From assembly GCA_964017155.1 (NCBI GenBank), contig OZ024864.1:35260029-35324028 (forward strand): a stretch of 64,000 nucleotides of DNA, read 5' to 3'. Origin of the DNA: Oasisia sp. SBJ-2009. Taxonomy: Eukaryota; Annelida; Polychaeta; Sabellida; Siboglinidae. Position 1 is the stretch's first letter, and the number at the start of each line of letters is the position of its first letter. The notes beneath the pieces are model-generated. The model did no database searches. It saw only the letters and a program-made list of their open reading frames with translations, and was not told where the DNA came from. Made by a program: the position numbers and the translations under genes. Positions 12,160 to 23,135 of this stretch are shown in pieces.

Positions 12160-14117
12160 TCTTCTGGTGTGAACTCTTGACCCGGGACAGAACCAGGGAT
12201 TCGAACTTATAACCTTTCATAACCAACCACATAAGTGACCAATACAAGATGGCCTGTTTAGAAGGGTGACCCAATTACAGATGGTGAGAAATACAGATGT
12301 TCAGTTCTGACAATTTACATATACATGTATGCGTATGATTTGCAAAGATGTTTAGGTCACTATCATTGTAAACATTATTGTAAATTATGTTGGCAAGCTA
12401 TACAAGTATTTTCTGTAATAGATCACTAAAAACAGATTTATTTTATGCCAGTGTTGATGGCCATATGAGATGTTACAACTCGCTTCATTATGGAGTAGGG
12501 GTTGAATTAATTTCAAGGAAAAATCGTAAACCGATTTATTACCGTCATTAATGAAAATTATTTCACCTAAATTGTGGATGAATCTCATCCACATAAGATA
12601 TTTGATCTTCTCAGCTTGTAAAGAAGATGTTTTTGACAAGTCAAAAAAAAATTTGTTTGGAGAATAAGTTGGGTGTCATACTACTGTCATACCCACTTCC
12701 AATGTGTTGACTACCCACATCCATGGGGGGGTTTACCTTGGGGGGTTAATTGTCGGTTTGGACTCACCCATTGGCTAATGTGTGGTGTGATCCTAGTTAG
12801 TGCGCACATTTTATATATTGTATGATGTAATTTATATTTATTTCACTGTTTCTACACTTGATTGTATATACAAAATGAACTGCTAAGAACCATTCCACAT
12901 TTACATAGGTAATTACAACTACAATTTGTACTGTACCAAGAATTTTATTAAAACATGGATGCAAAAAGTACAACAAAAGTATGTTTTAAGTAAAACCTTA
13001 CTACACTTGAAAGCAAGCATTAACAAGAGCAACAACACATGCAAAAAGTAATAAAACCGCTAAATACAAATTTGGAGAAACCAGCAACAAATCTTCGAGC
13101 ACAAATCTCCATGCCAATGTTGCAAACATTGCAATGGCGTCTTCAAGCAATGCATTTTTACAGGATGACATTTACACATATTATTACAAAACAAACCCGC
13201 AATTTATACCACAGGTGGACAGGGGAGTTTGGAGGTAATGAAAAGCATCGTAAATAACAAAACCACCCAGCTCACGGAATCATTTGCATTGGGGCATGGA
13301 TGTAAAAATTATGAATTGTCATTCATCATGTTATAGACAATGCCCGTCCAGATGTGGTCTGTTATGCAGATCACCTTTCATATTGTGTATAAGTGTGCAA
13401 AGCTACCCTCGAACATACTCTCAAACTACCCCTGGCAAATCCCCTACAAGAAGTGCTTAATTTAGTCGAGTTGAAATAGTTTACTGACTTTGTGCCAGTC
13501 GTGACACTTTAAAGACGGGTACACAATTTCTGGGAATTCCAGTATAACGACCTGTCCCACTCCAATCGCACGAGCACCTGAACAGTTTTGTATTTTCGAA
13601 TAGTTGTGTCCACATACCAAACATTACATGTAACATGAGCAGTGTATGGCCGTCACATGTTATCACATGATCAGAGGCCGACCACACTCCTCACGAACGA
13701 TGTCATTGGCTGATGTTAAGAGGAGCTATTGACAGGGATGTGCTGGGGGTAGAGAAGAGCTGGTATTGACGCAATCAGTCGTGAGAACGTCCTAGAAAGG
13801 ATTTTATAGCACCTCCTAAATTTAACTAAAGCACAATTAAAACTACCAAAATAATATTTTAGCGTAATCTTAATTGGGCTTTCACACTTGCTATAACAAC
13901 AATTATTGCTGGTCCAAAAACAGGTGGAACTTGGAAGTTTTCCAAAACAAACTGGGCCAAAAACAGATGGAAGGTTGCCCATCAAGAGATGAGAGACTGA
14001 CCTTAAGAAAAATGCTCGGTTGTCCCCAAAATAGGCAGATGTTATAATTTAACTCCATAAACAGACATAAGGTTGGCCCCCCAAGACAGGTAGGAAATGC
14101 AAGGCTGATACCCCCAC
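12160..14117. other. Intergenic region downstream of GH3
   Basis: Holds the presumed 3' UTR of the GH3 gene and then unassigned sequence. No convincing polyadenylation site, coding exon or repeat family was identified, and short open frames here look fortuitous. Confidence 0.5.
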
Positions 14118-14519
14118 ATCTCATCCATAACTCCCACTCCACGACACCCACACACCGTCCATAACCCCCACACCCCTCCATAACCCCCCACATCTCTCCA
14201 TAACCACCACACCCCCTATAACCCTCCAAAATCCCCTCACACCCCTCAATAACTACTCCACACCCTCCATAAACCCTCACACTCCCTCCATAACCCCCTC
14301 ACACCCATCCCTAACTCCCAACACCCTTCCATAACCACCACACTCCATCCATAACCCCCACTCCCTTCTATAACCCCCCACACCTCTCCATAACCCCCAC
14401 ACCCTCGTCATAACCCACCACACTCCCTCCATAACCACCACACCCCTCCACAATCCTCACACCCCTCCATAACCCCCACACCCCTCCATAACCCCCACAC
14501 CCCTCCATAACCCCACACA
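14118..14519. repeat. C-rich minisatellite (ACCCCTCCATAACCCCC-type)
   Basis: About 20 imperfect copies of a 17-20 bp unit, CCCTCCATAACCCCCACAC and variants. It lies directly 3' of the last coding exon of the minus-strand gene, so it probably falls in its 3' UTR or flank. The open frames it generates are repeat artefacts. Confidence 0.9.
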
Positions 14520-14551
14520 CATCAGTACAGTTCCGTGGTACACGTATCTCA

Positions 14552-17245
14552 TCACTCGGATGGAATACACTTGAAGGCGCGTCCGACGGCACTTGCGAAT
14601 CGGTTGAGTTTGCTTCGACTCGTCTGACGCCCGAGTCTGAACTGCGAGTCTTGTGCCGACTCATTCGGGGAGGTCAAAGGTCGGGGGGCAGGCTGAGATG
14701 GCGGGGAGGTCGGTGACAGTGTCGTGAGAGGGTGCTGGGAATCATCCGACACTAAACATGTAGATAATGGTGGCTTGAACCGAAGCAATGTTAATTACGT
14801 CATTAACAGTTTTATGAATCGACACCTCAGCTATACCTTGCCATAAACATGCTTACATCTTTGTAGTTATCCATTTGTTTCCTCTCTGTATCCCGGAGAA
14901 TAGACACCCTTCAAAATGCACCTTTTCCAAGGTAGTTTTAAAAATAGTTCCAGTGCGCTATGCCCCCGGACCCACATAGCGTTGCATCATGCCTTCAGAG
15001 CTCACTCAGCTCATCCTACAACCTCCCCCATCACTTTACTCCTGAAGGGAAACATTGCGATTGACAGCACTGAATGCACGTTGAGCTACACACAGTACAG
15101 AGGAAAGAATCCTTACTACCCACAGAATTACATATGTTTTTCTATATAAAATCATTATAACTCATAGCATCATATTTGTTAACACATCAACAGTATATGA
15201 GGCTCTTTGATTTATTTTGTAAAATAAATATAATTTACATTAACATTTATGTAGTGCTTTTATACATGGATATCATCCGGAATACAAGCTCAGAGGTAAT
15301 TGCTGACACTTGGAAAAAAGTAAAGCTTCACAGAAGTCACACATGTAATAATGAGTTACACATATATAAACCATGATGTATCATAGATTGGTCAGCTATG
15401 CTGTTCAATTAGGTCAAAAACATGCATGCTACAAAACACTACAAATAAATCCTATTGAGTTGAGACCAAAAATATGACATCTTTAATATTGTAACTAATA
15501 CTACTAAGTATAATTATACTGTATTTATCAAGGATTTTGCACATGAAAAAATTATAGAAACCTTTTAATTAAACAAATAACATAAAGACAAGAAGCTGTC
15601 TTTACAAGGTAGTGTCTGAATTATTCACAAGATGTTAATTTTTCATGAGTTCTAACATTGTCTCTTAAGCAATGCTCCTGGGAAATACTGGGATTGACAC
15701 AAATGCATGTTATGAGGTACACAAAGTGAAGAGGAATAATCCTTACTACCCACAGAATTACATCACATCAAATCCTATTGGAGAAATCTGAAATTCTATT
15801 GCATGAAATCTGACCGCAGCCATTACTCACCATAACTCTCATTGACCGTGCCATGGAGTTGACTGTCCACTACTGTGGCTGGCCGCCTCTCAACTAACTC
15901 TGTGGGTCAGAACAGAAACATGACCACATGAACCACCTTCTATTTGTGAAGCAATGTGGTGTTTTAAGGGCAGATTTTAATTGTAGACTCACTATTTTAG
16001 TATTGCCTACAACCGACTTGTAAATTGGACAAATTTAAATAGTTTACACTTGTTAGATAATTAGTTAGACTATGTTGGATGTTTGTGCTAAAATTATTAA
16101 TTTTACTTTATTTATTTAATTTTGTTATTATGATTAATTTAATAATCTATCTAATTTTAATCTTACAGTATTTCAATACTTGTTAGATAATTACTTAGAC
16201 TATGTTGGATGTTGTACTATTAATGTTACTTTACTTTATTTATTTAAAAAAATTATTATTAATTTAATAATCTATCTAATTTTAATCTTACAGTATTTCA
16301 ATACATGTGTATTAAGTTGAATGTTTATATTAACTTCTATTGTGCCATTTCTTTTTATATAATATTATTGTATAAATAAAGTTCTACATAAATCAATATT
16401 ATTTTATTAAGAAAGATTGCAATTGTTTCCAATCAATTGGACATAGAAGCCACATAAATAGATCACAGGGTACGAAGAACTGAAAGTTTGTTACACACTC
16501 CAGCTGACTCGACCCTGTGAGTTCACCATTTGTAATCCTAGTTTATACTATGATAAGTACCATCCGACCAGAGAGACAAGGTTGTTATAAAACAAGGCTC
16601 ACGAAGTGGGTGAGTAGATAACTAAAGTAGGTCGGACATGTGGAGAAAATAGGGAATGGTTGGCAAAGAAATCAAATGCTCAGAGGGTAGAGGGTGATGG
16701 GACATGAGATTTAACAAGATTTAACAAGATTGTCACCTAGATAATTAATACGGAAAGGACATAAAAATTATCTACCATAAGCAAGTGTGTACAGACACTC
16801 ATACTTGATCATGGTAGATCACTTTGATCTCCTCTTTCATTGAATATCCATAATGAGGTCATACATGATATCGGTTCATTATGTGTGTGCGTGCGTGCGT
16901 GCATGCGTGTGTCTGTGTGAGTGAGTGAGTGAGTGAGTGAGTGAGTGAGTGAGTGAGTGAGTGAGTGAGTGAGTGAGTGAGTGAGTGAGTGAGTGTGTGT
17001 ATCAAGGCTTTATGCAGGACCACATTTACAAACTTTAAATGTGTCTGATGACATAAAATGGACTACAAACACACGTGACACCATTTACACTCACTTTTGA
17101 GGCATAACTGACAGTAATTATCTATAGTTTTTAATTACTTTTTTGCTCCTTCATATTTCTACCTGTCCACCCATATTTCTACCCGTCCACAACGGGTTTT
17201 ACCCATTCAAATGACAGGTGGACGGGTCTCTACATAAAGCTACAT

Positions 17246-17305
<60 letters not shown>

Positions 17306-20300
17306 TGTGTGTGTGCATGAGTATGTGCATGCGAGTTCACATCTGTGTTATGGTAACGTAACTCACCTAGATGAGGTCTGTTGTAGTAGACCTCGCGGTC
17401 CGGCACATAACTCACCTAGATGAGGTCTGTTGTAGTAGACCTCGTGGTCCTGCACATAACTCACCTAGATGTGGCCTGTTGTAGTAGACCTCGCGGTCTT
17501 GCACATAACTCACCTAGATGAGGCCTGTTGTAGTAGACCTCGCGATCCTGCACCTAACTCACGTAGATGAGGTCTGTTTTAGTAGACCTCACGGTCCGGC
17601 ACATAACTCACCTAGATGAGGTCTGTTGTAGTAGACCTGGCGGTCCTGCACATAACTCACCTAGATGAGGTCTGTTGTAGTAGACCTCGCGGTTCGGCAC
17701 ATAACACACCTAGATGAGGTCTGTTGTAGTAGACCTCGCGGTCCTGCACATAACTCACCTAGATGAGGTATGTTGTAGTAGACCTCGTGGTCCTGCACAT
17801 AACTCACCTAGATGTGGCCTGTTGTAGTAGACCTCGCGGTCCTGCACATAACTCACCTAGATGAGACCTGTTGTAGTAGACCTCGCGGTCCTGCACATAA
17901 CTCACCTAGATGAGGCCTGTTGTAGTAGACCTCGCGGTCCTGCACATAACTAACCTAGATGAGGCCTGTTGTAGTAGACCTCGCGGTCTGGCACATAACT
18001 CACCTAGATGTGACCTCGCGGTCCGGCACATAACTCACCTAGATGTGACCTCGCGGTCTGGCACATAACTCACCTAGATGTGACCTCGCGGTCCGGCACA
18101 TAACTCACCTAGATGTGACCTCGCGGTCTGGCACATAACTCACCTAGATGAGGCCTGTTGTAGTAGACCTCGCGGTCCTGCACATAACTCACCTAGATGA
18201 GGTCTGTTGTAGTAGACCTCGCGGTCTGGCACATAACTCACCTAGATGAGGTCTGTTGTAGTAGACCTCGCGGTCTGGCACCACGAGGTGTGTTCGGCCG
18301 GCCGAGGCGAAGGAATCAATCGCGAGGATCTCATTATCCACATCCCGCCGGATGCAGTAGTGGAAGCGCAGGTTGGCTCCCACCGGGATCTCAACGTGGG
18401 TGTACAGCCCCGGGATAAACTCCCCCTGGATGAGGGGCACGTACTTGGAACAGCCAGGGAGAGGGACGTGGTCGACGGTGACATCACACAGACAGAGGGT
18501 GACTCCGGGCCCCAGTTGGCTGAGGAGGCTGGGGTGATGGGGACAGATGACACTCACCAATCTCCTGCCTGCAGGACATGGTCAGACACACCATGGTCAC
18601 ACAGGGCTACATATAATATAATAATAAAAACATTTATATAGCGCCATAAATCCAAGTTTCCTTGTTCGAAGGCGCTGATACAAGAAATCATAGAAAGAAA
18701 CTAAAAGTAAAAAATCATTAAAACATGGCATTAAATATTGAAATACGTTATCATAAAAATACAGATACTTATAATAAAAAAATATTTATAATAATAATAC
18801 ATAATAAATTATTATGAATTCATGTAAAAGTACTAAAAGCATCTCAGAATAATGAATAAATAAGTATAAAACGTCGGTCAATGTTCATGGGTAAAAAGCT
18901 CTTTTGAATAAATAAGTCTTAAGGAGTCTTTTGAACTGGTATAGTGAATCACATGTTCGCATATTGCATAGTAGATCGTTCCATAAGTGAGGAGCAGCGA
19001 TGCAGAATGCTCGATTACCGAACTGGCGGAGATGTGCCCTGTGTACAACCTGTAGGGACTCTGATGACGATAGCAATGTTCTGATTGGCTGGTAGAACTT
19101 GAGCAGATCGGAGAGGTAGCTAGGCGCAAGTAGATGACTGGCTTTGTAAGTTTTTAGTATTATTTTATACTGAATTCGATATCGCACGGGGAGCCAATGG
19201 AAAGTCTCTAAGACATATCATGTGACCTGTCACCTAGCAATGTGTTTGTCAACCTTCGAAAAACAGATGCCGGTCATGTGGGGTGTTTGGACATTTTGTC
19301 ATCATATATCTTGTATGGCCCAAAATGTAATAACTCATAACATCATATTTTTAACACATTAACAATACATGAAGATCTTTGATTTATTTTGTAAAACAAA
19401 TATAATTTACATTAAAACTTCTGTAGTGCCTTTATACATGGATATCCTCCGGAATACAAGCTCAGAGGTAATTGTTGACACTTGGAAAAAGTAAAGCTTC
19501 ACAGAAGTCACACATGTAATAATGAATTACACATATATAAACCATGATGTATCATAGATTGGTCAGCTATGCTGTTCAATTAGGTCAAAAACATGCATGC
19601 TACAAGTACAATTTAACACTACAAATAAACCCTATTGAGTTGAGACAAAAAACTATATGACATATTTAATATTGTAACTAATCCTACTAAATATAATTAT
19701 TCTGTAGATAATTTAACTTACTTTAGAGCTTATTGTCGAAGATGAGTACGACATTTCGATCCGTCAGCTACGGACCTTGTTCACGTATTGGTGTCATGTG
19801 TGTACGTGAACCAGGTCCGCAGCTGACGGATCGAAACGTCGTACTCATCTTCGACAATAAACTCCAAAGTAAGTTAAATTATCTACAATAAACCATTCTT
19901 GGAGCCATGAACAATATATTCAATATAATTATACTGTGTTTATCAAGGGGTTTGCACATGAAAACAATTAAAAAATTCTATATAAAACTTGTAATTTTAA
20001 TTAAACATATAACATCAAGTCAAGAAGCAGTGTGTTGTTTTTTCATGGCAATGTCCAAATTATTCCTTTGTGTCCACCCATATTGCCATATTGCTCTGGA
20101 TGATGTCACGAGATGTTAATTTGTCAAACACTGTCGCTGAAACAATGCTACTGGGAGACATACCCTTGGTGGGCTGGTAGGAGGACTTGTTGTACACAGA
20201 AGACACGTGGTCCCTGGCAGACTGGATGTAGTCATGTTCATGTTGCTTCCACGTCTCTAGCGTACTCGCTGATAGGGACGACTCCTTGGTAGCAGAAGTG

Positions 20301-21821
20301 TCCGCAACTGAAACAGGGGAATGACAACTGTTGACCGTGCCACGAACCCGAACTGTAACGTCCATACAGACAGAACTTTTATGAAAGCAGCGGCGACTTT
20401 ATGGAACAGCTTGCCTGTTAACATCAGAAATAGTGATAAAAATGTCAAAGGCAACTAAGACATTTCTGTTCCTGCAGCAATACGTAGACAACAAATCGAC
20501 ATATCAACAGTTTTAATAGCATTCAATATTTATTCCTACTACTCTACTACTAGTTAATTTATTTTAATGCCATGAATATACATTTTATCCATAACCTTAT
20601 TATTTATAATCCCACCTAATTATATATATATTTTTGTTTTTTATTATTTGATAGTTTCTATGTAATATATTACTTAATTATTTATTGCACCTATATCTTT
20701 TAGGTTTACTATCCTTATTTATAATTGTATTTTTACTGTTTAATTCAATTTACGACTATTTGTTGTTTAGCTTTTAAATTATTTAACTGAATATTGTGGT
20801 GTTTTTATTTCTCTGTAGATTTATTTTATTATTAGAGCACATAGAGCACCGTGTGATTACATGGCGAGCTATATAAATATTGTATTTTATTATATTATTA
20901 TTTAACTGTAGTCTCGGAGATTTTGTGCATTATATTTTGTAGTTTGTTTCTTAAAAAAGATAAGTTCTTATACAACGCATTATGCTGTCCTCAGAACTGC
21001 TCAAAGTGCTTTACACATTACTCCCTGGCAGTCCTATTCAATCAGACACCCTCTCAACTTCGTTGGATTACATCCAGCCATGATGCAATTAATGCGTGAA
21101 AGCTGCTCGTACAAATATCCACCACTGTCTATAACCATGCAGGTACTCATACAGCTGAGAGAACTGAACTGGAGGCAGTGGAGCAATGCCAATGTCAAGT
21201 GAAAAAATTGCCCAAATGTTCACAAGTGCTGCAGCACAGGATTCAAACCCAGGTTCTTTTAGTTGAAAGTCCAATCTGTTGGTAAGACTTCGTCATTGCT
21301 ACTATGACTATATCATTGACATTGGCTCATTGCCCTATTATTGACTTGGCAGCCACAATGACAATGTCAATGTGAATGTCAATGATCGATGGCGTCTGCC
21401 AACGATGCCGATGGTGATGGAATAATGATTGACGGTTGTGTAAGGTGTCCTGTATAATCTTCTCCAGGAGTATGTTAAAGAGTACTGGGGAGAATTCTTA
21501 CCGGACACCCACCATTGTTTTAAAGAATTTACCGATCTGATGTAAGTGATTGTTTTAATGTTTATCAGGAGACAGGACTGCAAATCATGCCAAATGTCAA
21601 AATGAACACGCACCGACAAACAAAACAGACGCCAATTTGCATATATGATACAATACACACATCGTCTTTCCCCGTAATTACTTGATTCATGCGACTGGTT
21701 TCATGTGTGCCCGTACGGCAGAGACTATTCGTAGGAATGAAGAAATAAAAACGCAGAAATACTCACCATTTTCTGTATCTCCGCCACCATCCATGACGAA
21801 TCCGAAGTTCCAGTAGGCCAT
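14552..21821 (-). CDS. Unrecognised 241-residue protein, four exons, complete
   Basis: Exons on the minus strand: 21821-21767, 20307-20164, 18568-18242, 14751-14552. All introns are GT-AG and phase 1, and the joined frame runs from ATG (21821-21819, good context GCATGG) to a stop at 14554-14552. The protein starts MAYWNFGFVMDGGGDTEN. A polar stretch rich in Ser and charged residues follows (exon 2). Exon 3 is a compact domain with LPGCSKYVPLIQGEFIPG and LRFHYCIRRDVDNEILAIDS. The tail is rich in Ser/Pro and ends in a basic SRSKLNRFASAVGRAFKCIP segment. There is no signal peptide or membrane span. I do not recognise the family; exon 3 has the look of a beta-sandwich domain, which is a guess. 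A 49-bp minisatellite derived from the exon 3 donor fills the start of intron 3. Upstream motifs at 21826-21857 could be its promoter. Confidence 0.8.
15151..15690. repeat. Segmental duplication, copy 1 (in intron 3)
   Basis: Collinear with 19325-20160 at high similarity. Shared strings include GGAATACAAGCTCAGAGGTA, CACAGAAGTCACACATGTAA and GATGTATCATAGATTGGTCA. This copy lacks the Penelope-derived hairpin present in the other, and so is an empty-site reference at 15506-15522. Confidence 0.85.
16050..16304. repeat. 130-bp tandem duplication
   Basis: The segment starting TTGTTAGATAATTA at 16050 recurs 130 bp later at 16180, both copies ending in CTTACAGTATTTCAATAC. AT-rich intron sequence. 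Confidence 0.8.
16880..16996. repeat. (GTGC)n/(GTGA)n microsatellite
   Basis: A short GTGCGTGC run followed by about 19 GTGA/GAGT tetranucleotides. Confidence 0.95.
17246..17325. repeat. (GT)n microsatellite
   Basis: Roughly 35 GT dinucleotides with one interruption, about 40 bp before the start of the splice-donor minisatellite. Confidence 0.95.
17364..18241 (-). repeat. 49/35-bp minisatellite made of an exon end plus its splice donor
   Basis: Nineteen tandem units (fifteen of 49 bp and a block of four of 35 bp; the spacing sums exactly to 875 bp) directly abut exon 3 of the minus-strand gene. On the minus strand each 49-bp unit holds the last about 33 nt of exon 3 (encoding PDREVYYNRPHL) followed by CTAG|GTGAGTTATGTGC, which is the exon 3 donor and the first intron bases. 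Most units keep CTAG|GTGAGTT; three are altered at the donor (near 17560, 17705, 17950). Confidence 0.92.
18610..19220 (-). mobile_element. LINE 3' end (C-terminal RT tail plus 3' UTR)
   Basis: The minus strand from 19187 reads YKIILKTYKASHLLAPSYLS, then GNRAFCIAAPHLWNDLL and FKRLLKTYLFKRAF, the C-terminal tail of a CR1/jockey-type LINE. A 3' region follows, ending in GGCGCTATATAAATG and an (ATT)n run near 18620. 5'-truncated; in intron 2. Confidence 0.85.
19325..20160. repeat. Segmental duplication, copy 2 (in intron 2)
   Basis: Collinear with 15151-15690, but enlarged by a Penelope-derived inverted insertion at 19706-19921. The right end of the similarity stops at the exon 2 splice donor (20158-20163). 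Confidence 0.85.
19706..19921. mobile_element. Penelope-derived inverted (hairpin) insertion
   Basis: A left arm in minus orientation (about 19706-19795) and a right arm in plus orientation (about 19803-19921) are inverted copies of the terminal segment seen at 2567-2690. They share CGATCCGTCAGCTACGGACC / GGTCCGCAGCTGACGGATCG. Near-identical flanks AATATAATTAT(T/A)CTGT at about 19690-19705 and 19922-19937 look like a target duplication. The paralogous site at 15506-15522 has no insertion. Confidence 0.85.
20375..20910 (+). mobile_element. LINE C-terminal tail and 3' UTR
   Basis: Around 20378-20430 the plus strand reads RTFMKAAATLWNSLPVNIRN, the LINE tail signature. AT-rich sequence follows, ending in GGCGAGCTATATAAATATTG and an (ATT) run. 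5'-truncated. Confidence 0.65.
20970..21310 (-). repeat. SINE copy (same family as 2290-2545)
   Basis: Shares the body strings GTGAAAAAATTGCCCAA and GCAGCACAGGATTCAAACCC and the tRNA-like end AGTTGAAAGTCC with the copies at 2.3 and 36.6 kb. The B-box region is diverged. Confidence 0.65.
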
Positions 21822-21825
21822 GCTC

Positions 21826-21857
21826 TGACGTCACACCTATGTCACGTGATTCACGTG
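21826..21857 (-). promoter_or_regulatory. CRE plus two E-boxes upstream of the four-exon gene
   Basis: A perfect CRE palindrome TGACGTCA (21826-21833) lies 4 bp before the ATG of the minus-strand gene. Two CACGTG palindromes follow at 21843-21848 and 21852-21857, spaced 9 bp apart. In animals these bind CREB/ATF and bHLH-zip (USF, MITF/TFE, MYC) factors. The very short distance to the ATG implies the transcription start is within or very near this cluster. Confidence 0.5.
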
Positions 21858-22049
21858 ATAATGCCACGCGACATTCTGGAAACGGGTACGCGCGCAAAAT
21901 CCACCACAATCGATGTCTTGGGAACACTTATTTGTGTGTACCACGCAGTGACCAAAAGTGTGGATTTATAAAAACATTACCATGTAAATACCGAATTCCG
22001 TAGTACTCGGGAACAACATACAGTACGGAGATCTCGGTGGGGTAAAACG

Positions 22050-22255
<206 letters not shown>

Positions 22256-22896
22256 GCCAGACATACATACATCTACAATAAACAAAAGCTCTATATAAAT
22301 TATATAGTTTACAATAATACTAATAAAATCATAATAGTAATAAATAAAAACAAAAAAAAGAAATATGACCTTGTAATTAAACCGTAATTGTTTTTAAATA
22401 CACATTATATATTTATTCACATCACGTATTACCTATAGGTAATTGAACAACTGATGTAATCTTATATCATAGATACACTTCTTTTCTTCAAATGTAAACA
22501 AAAACGTTTTTAAAAAGTTACAAATATAAAGTTACCCTTATCTAAAGGTTAGTAGCTGGAAGTGACGGAATTGGGGCACAGGTGTCTCAATTTCGTCACT
22601 TTGGGTGACCCGGCCATTTCCATCATGATGCCCGGCCCGCACAACAGTAATCAACATTTTTGTTTAAATCTCAGTTGCATTATCGGTAATATTGTGTGCT
22701 TTAAATATACTATAGCGGCGCGCTTCATCATATGAACTTAGATCAGTGCATGAATAACTTTCTTTATCGAAATTTAGCCTCCTCGAAATCATTACAGAAG
22801 TAACCACTGTAATTTTACTTGTGGTCGGGGGTGTTGTCCGGTGTTAGAGCAGTCGGACACTGTAAATATCTGATAAAGACAGCCAGGTTGTACAGT
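22256..22896. other. Intergenic, nothing recognised
   Basis: Unique-looking sequence between the CA repeat and the LTR element. A short imperfect inverted repeat with AAGTGACGGAATTG / CAATTTCGTCACTT is at about 22560-22605. Confidence 0.4.
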
Positions 22897-22901
22897 TAAT
22901 T

Positions 22902-23004
22902 AGATAAGAACTCGTCTATTTTGTGTACATCCGTTTATTCACAGAGAACAAATGATGGAACTGCGTCTGGAAAGATAGGATAGAAGAAGCATATTAGTCT
23001 CTAT
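22902..23004 (-). repeat. 3' LTR (103 bp) of the Mag-like element
   Basis: Identical to 27914-28016 except for two substitutions (22943-22944 region and 22966 region). It contains AATAAA on the minus strand. Ends are ATAGAGAC...TTCTTATCT, not the usual TG...CA. Confidence 0.92.
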
Positions 23005-23016
23005 CTCCCCCCCAAG
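23005..23016 (-). promoter_or_regulatory. Polypurine tract
   Basis: The minus strand reads TTGGGGGGGAG directly before the 3' LTR, the expected place of the plus-strand primer of an LTR retrotransposon. Confidence 0.8.
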
Positions 23017-23135
23017 TCATTGTGATAAGACACCTCGTCGGATTAAAAGTAGTGACTGATGGACATTGATATGCTTCGTTACACAATCACAGTCTCGCGG
23101 GGTGGACTACCCAACTTGCGAGATGAACATGGGGA

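Noticed and set aside
14118..14519. Telomere-like C-rich repeat
   Set aside because: The unit CCCTCCATAACCCCC is not CCCTAA and its length varies by copy; an ordinary minisatellite.
13903..14664. Gly/Tyr-rich protein frames on the minus strand
   Set aside because: They follow the C-rich minisatellite; only the segment 14552-14751 is supported, as the last exon of the four-exon gene in a different frame.
17364..18241. CRISPR array
   Set aside because: Units are head-to-tail without unique spacers, in an intron of a spliced gene.
18180..18241. Extension of exon 3 into the minisatellite as normal coding sequence
   Set aside because: Reading past the first GTGAGT leaves the domain, meets a stop within about 15 codons and breaks the phase-1 join to exon 4.
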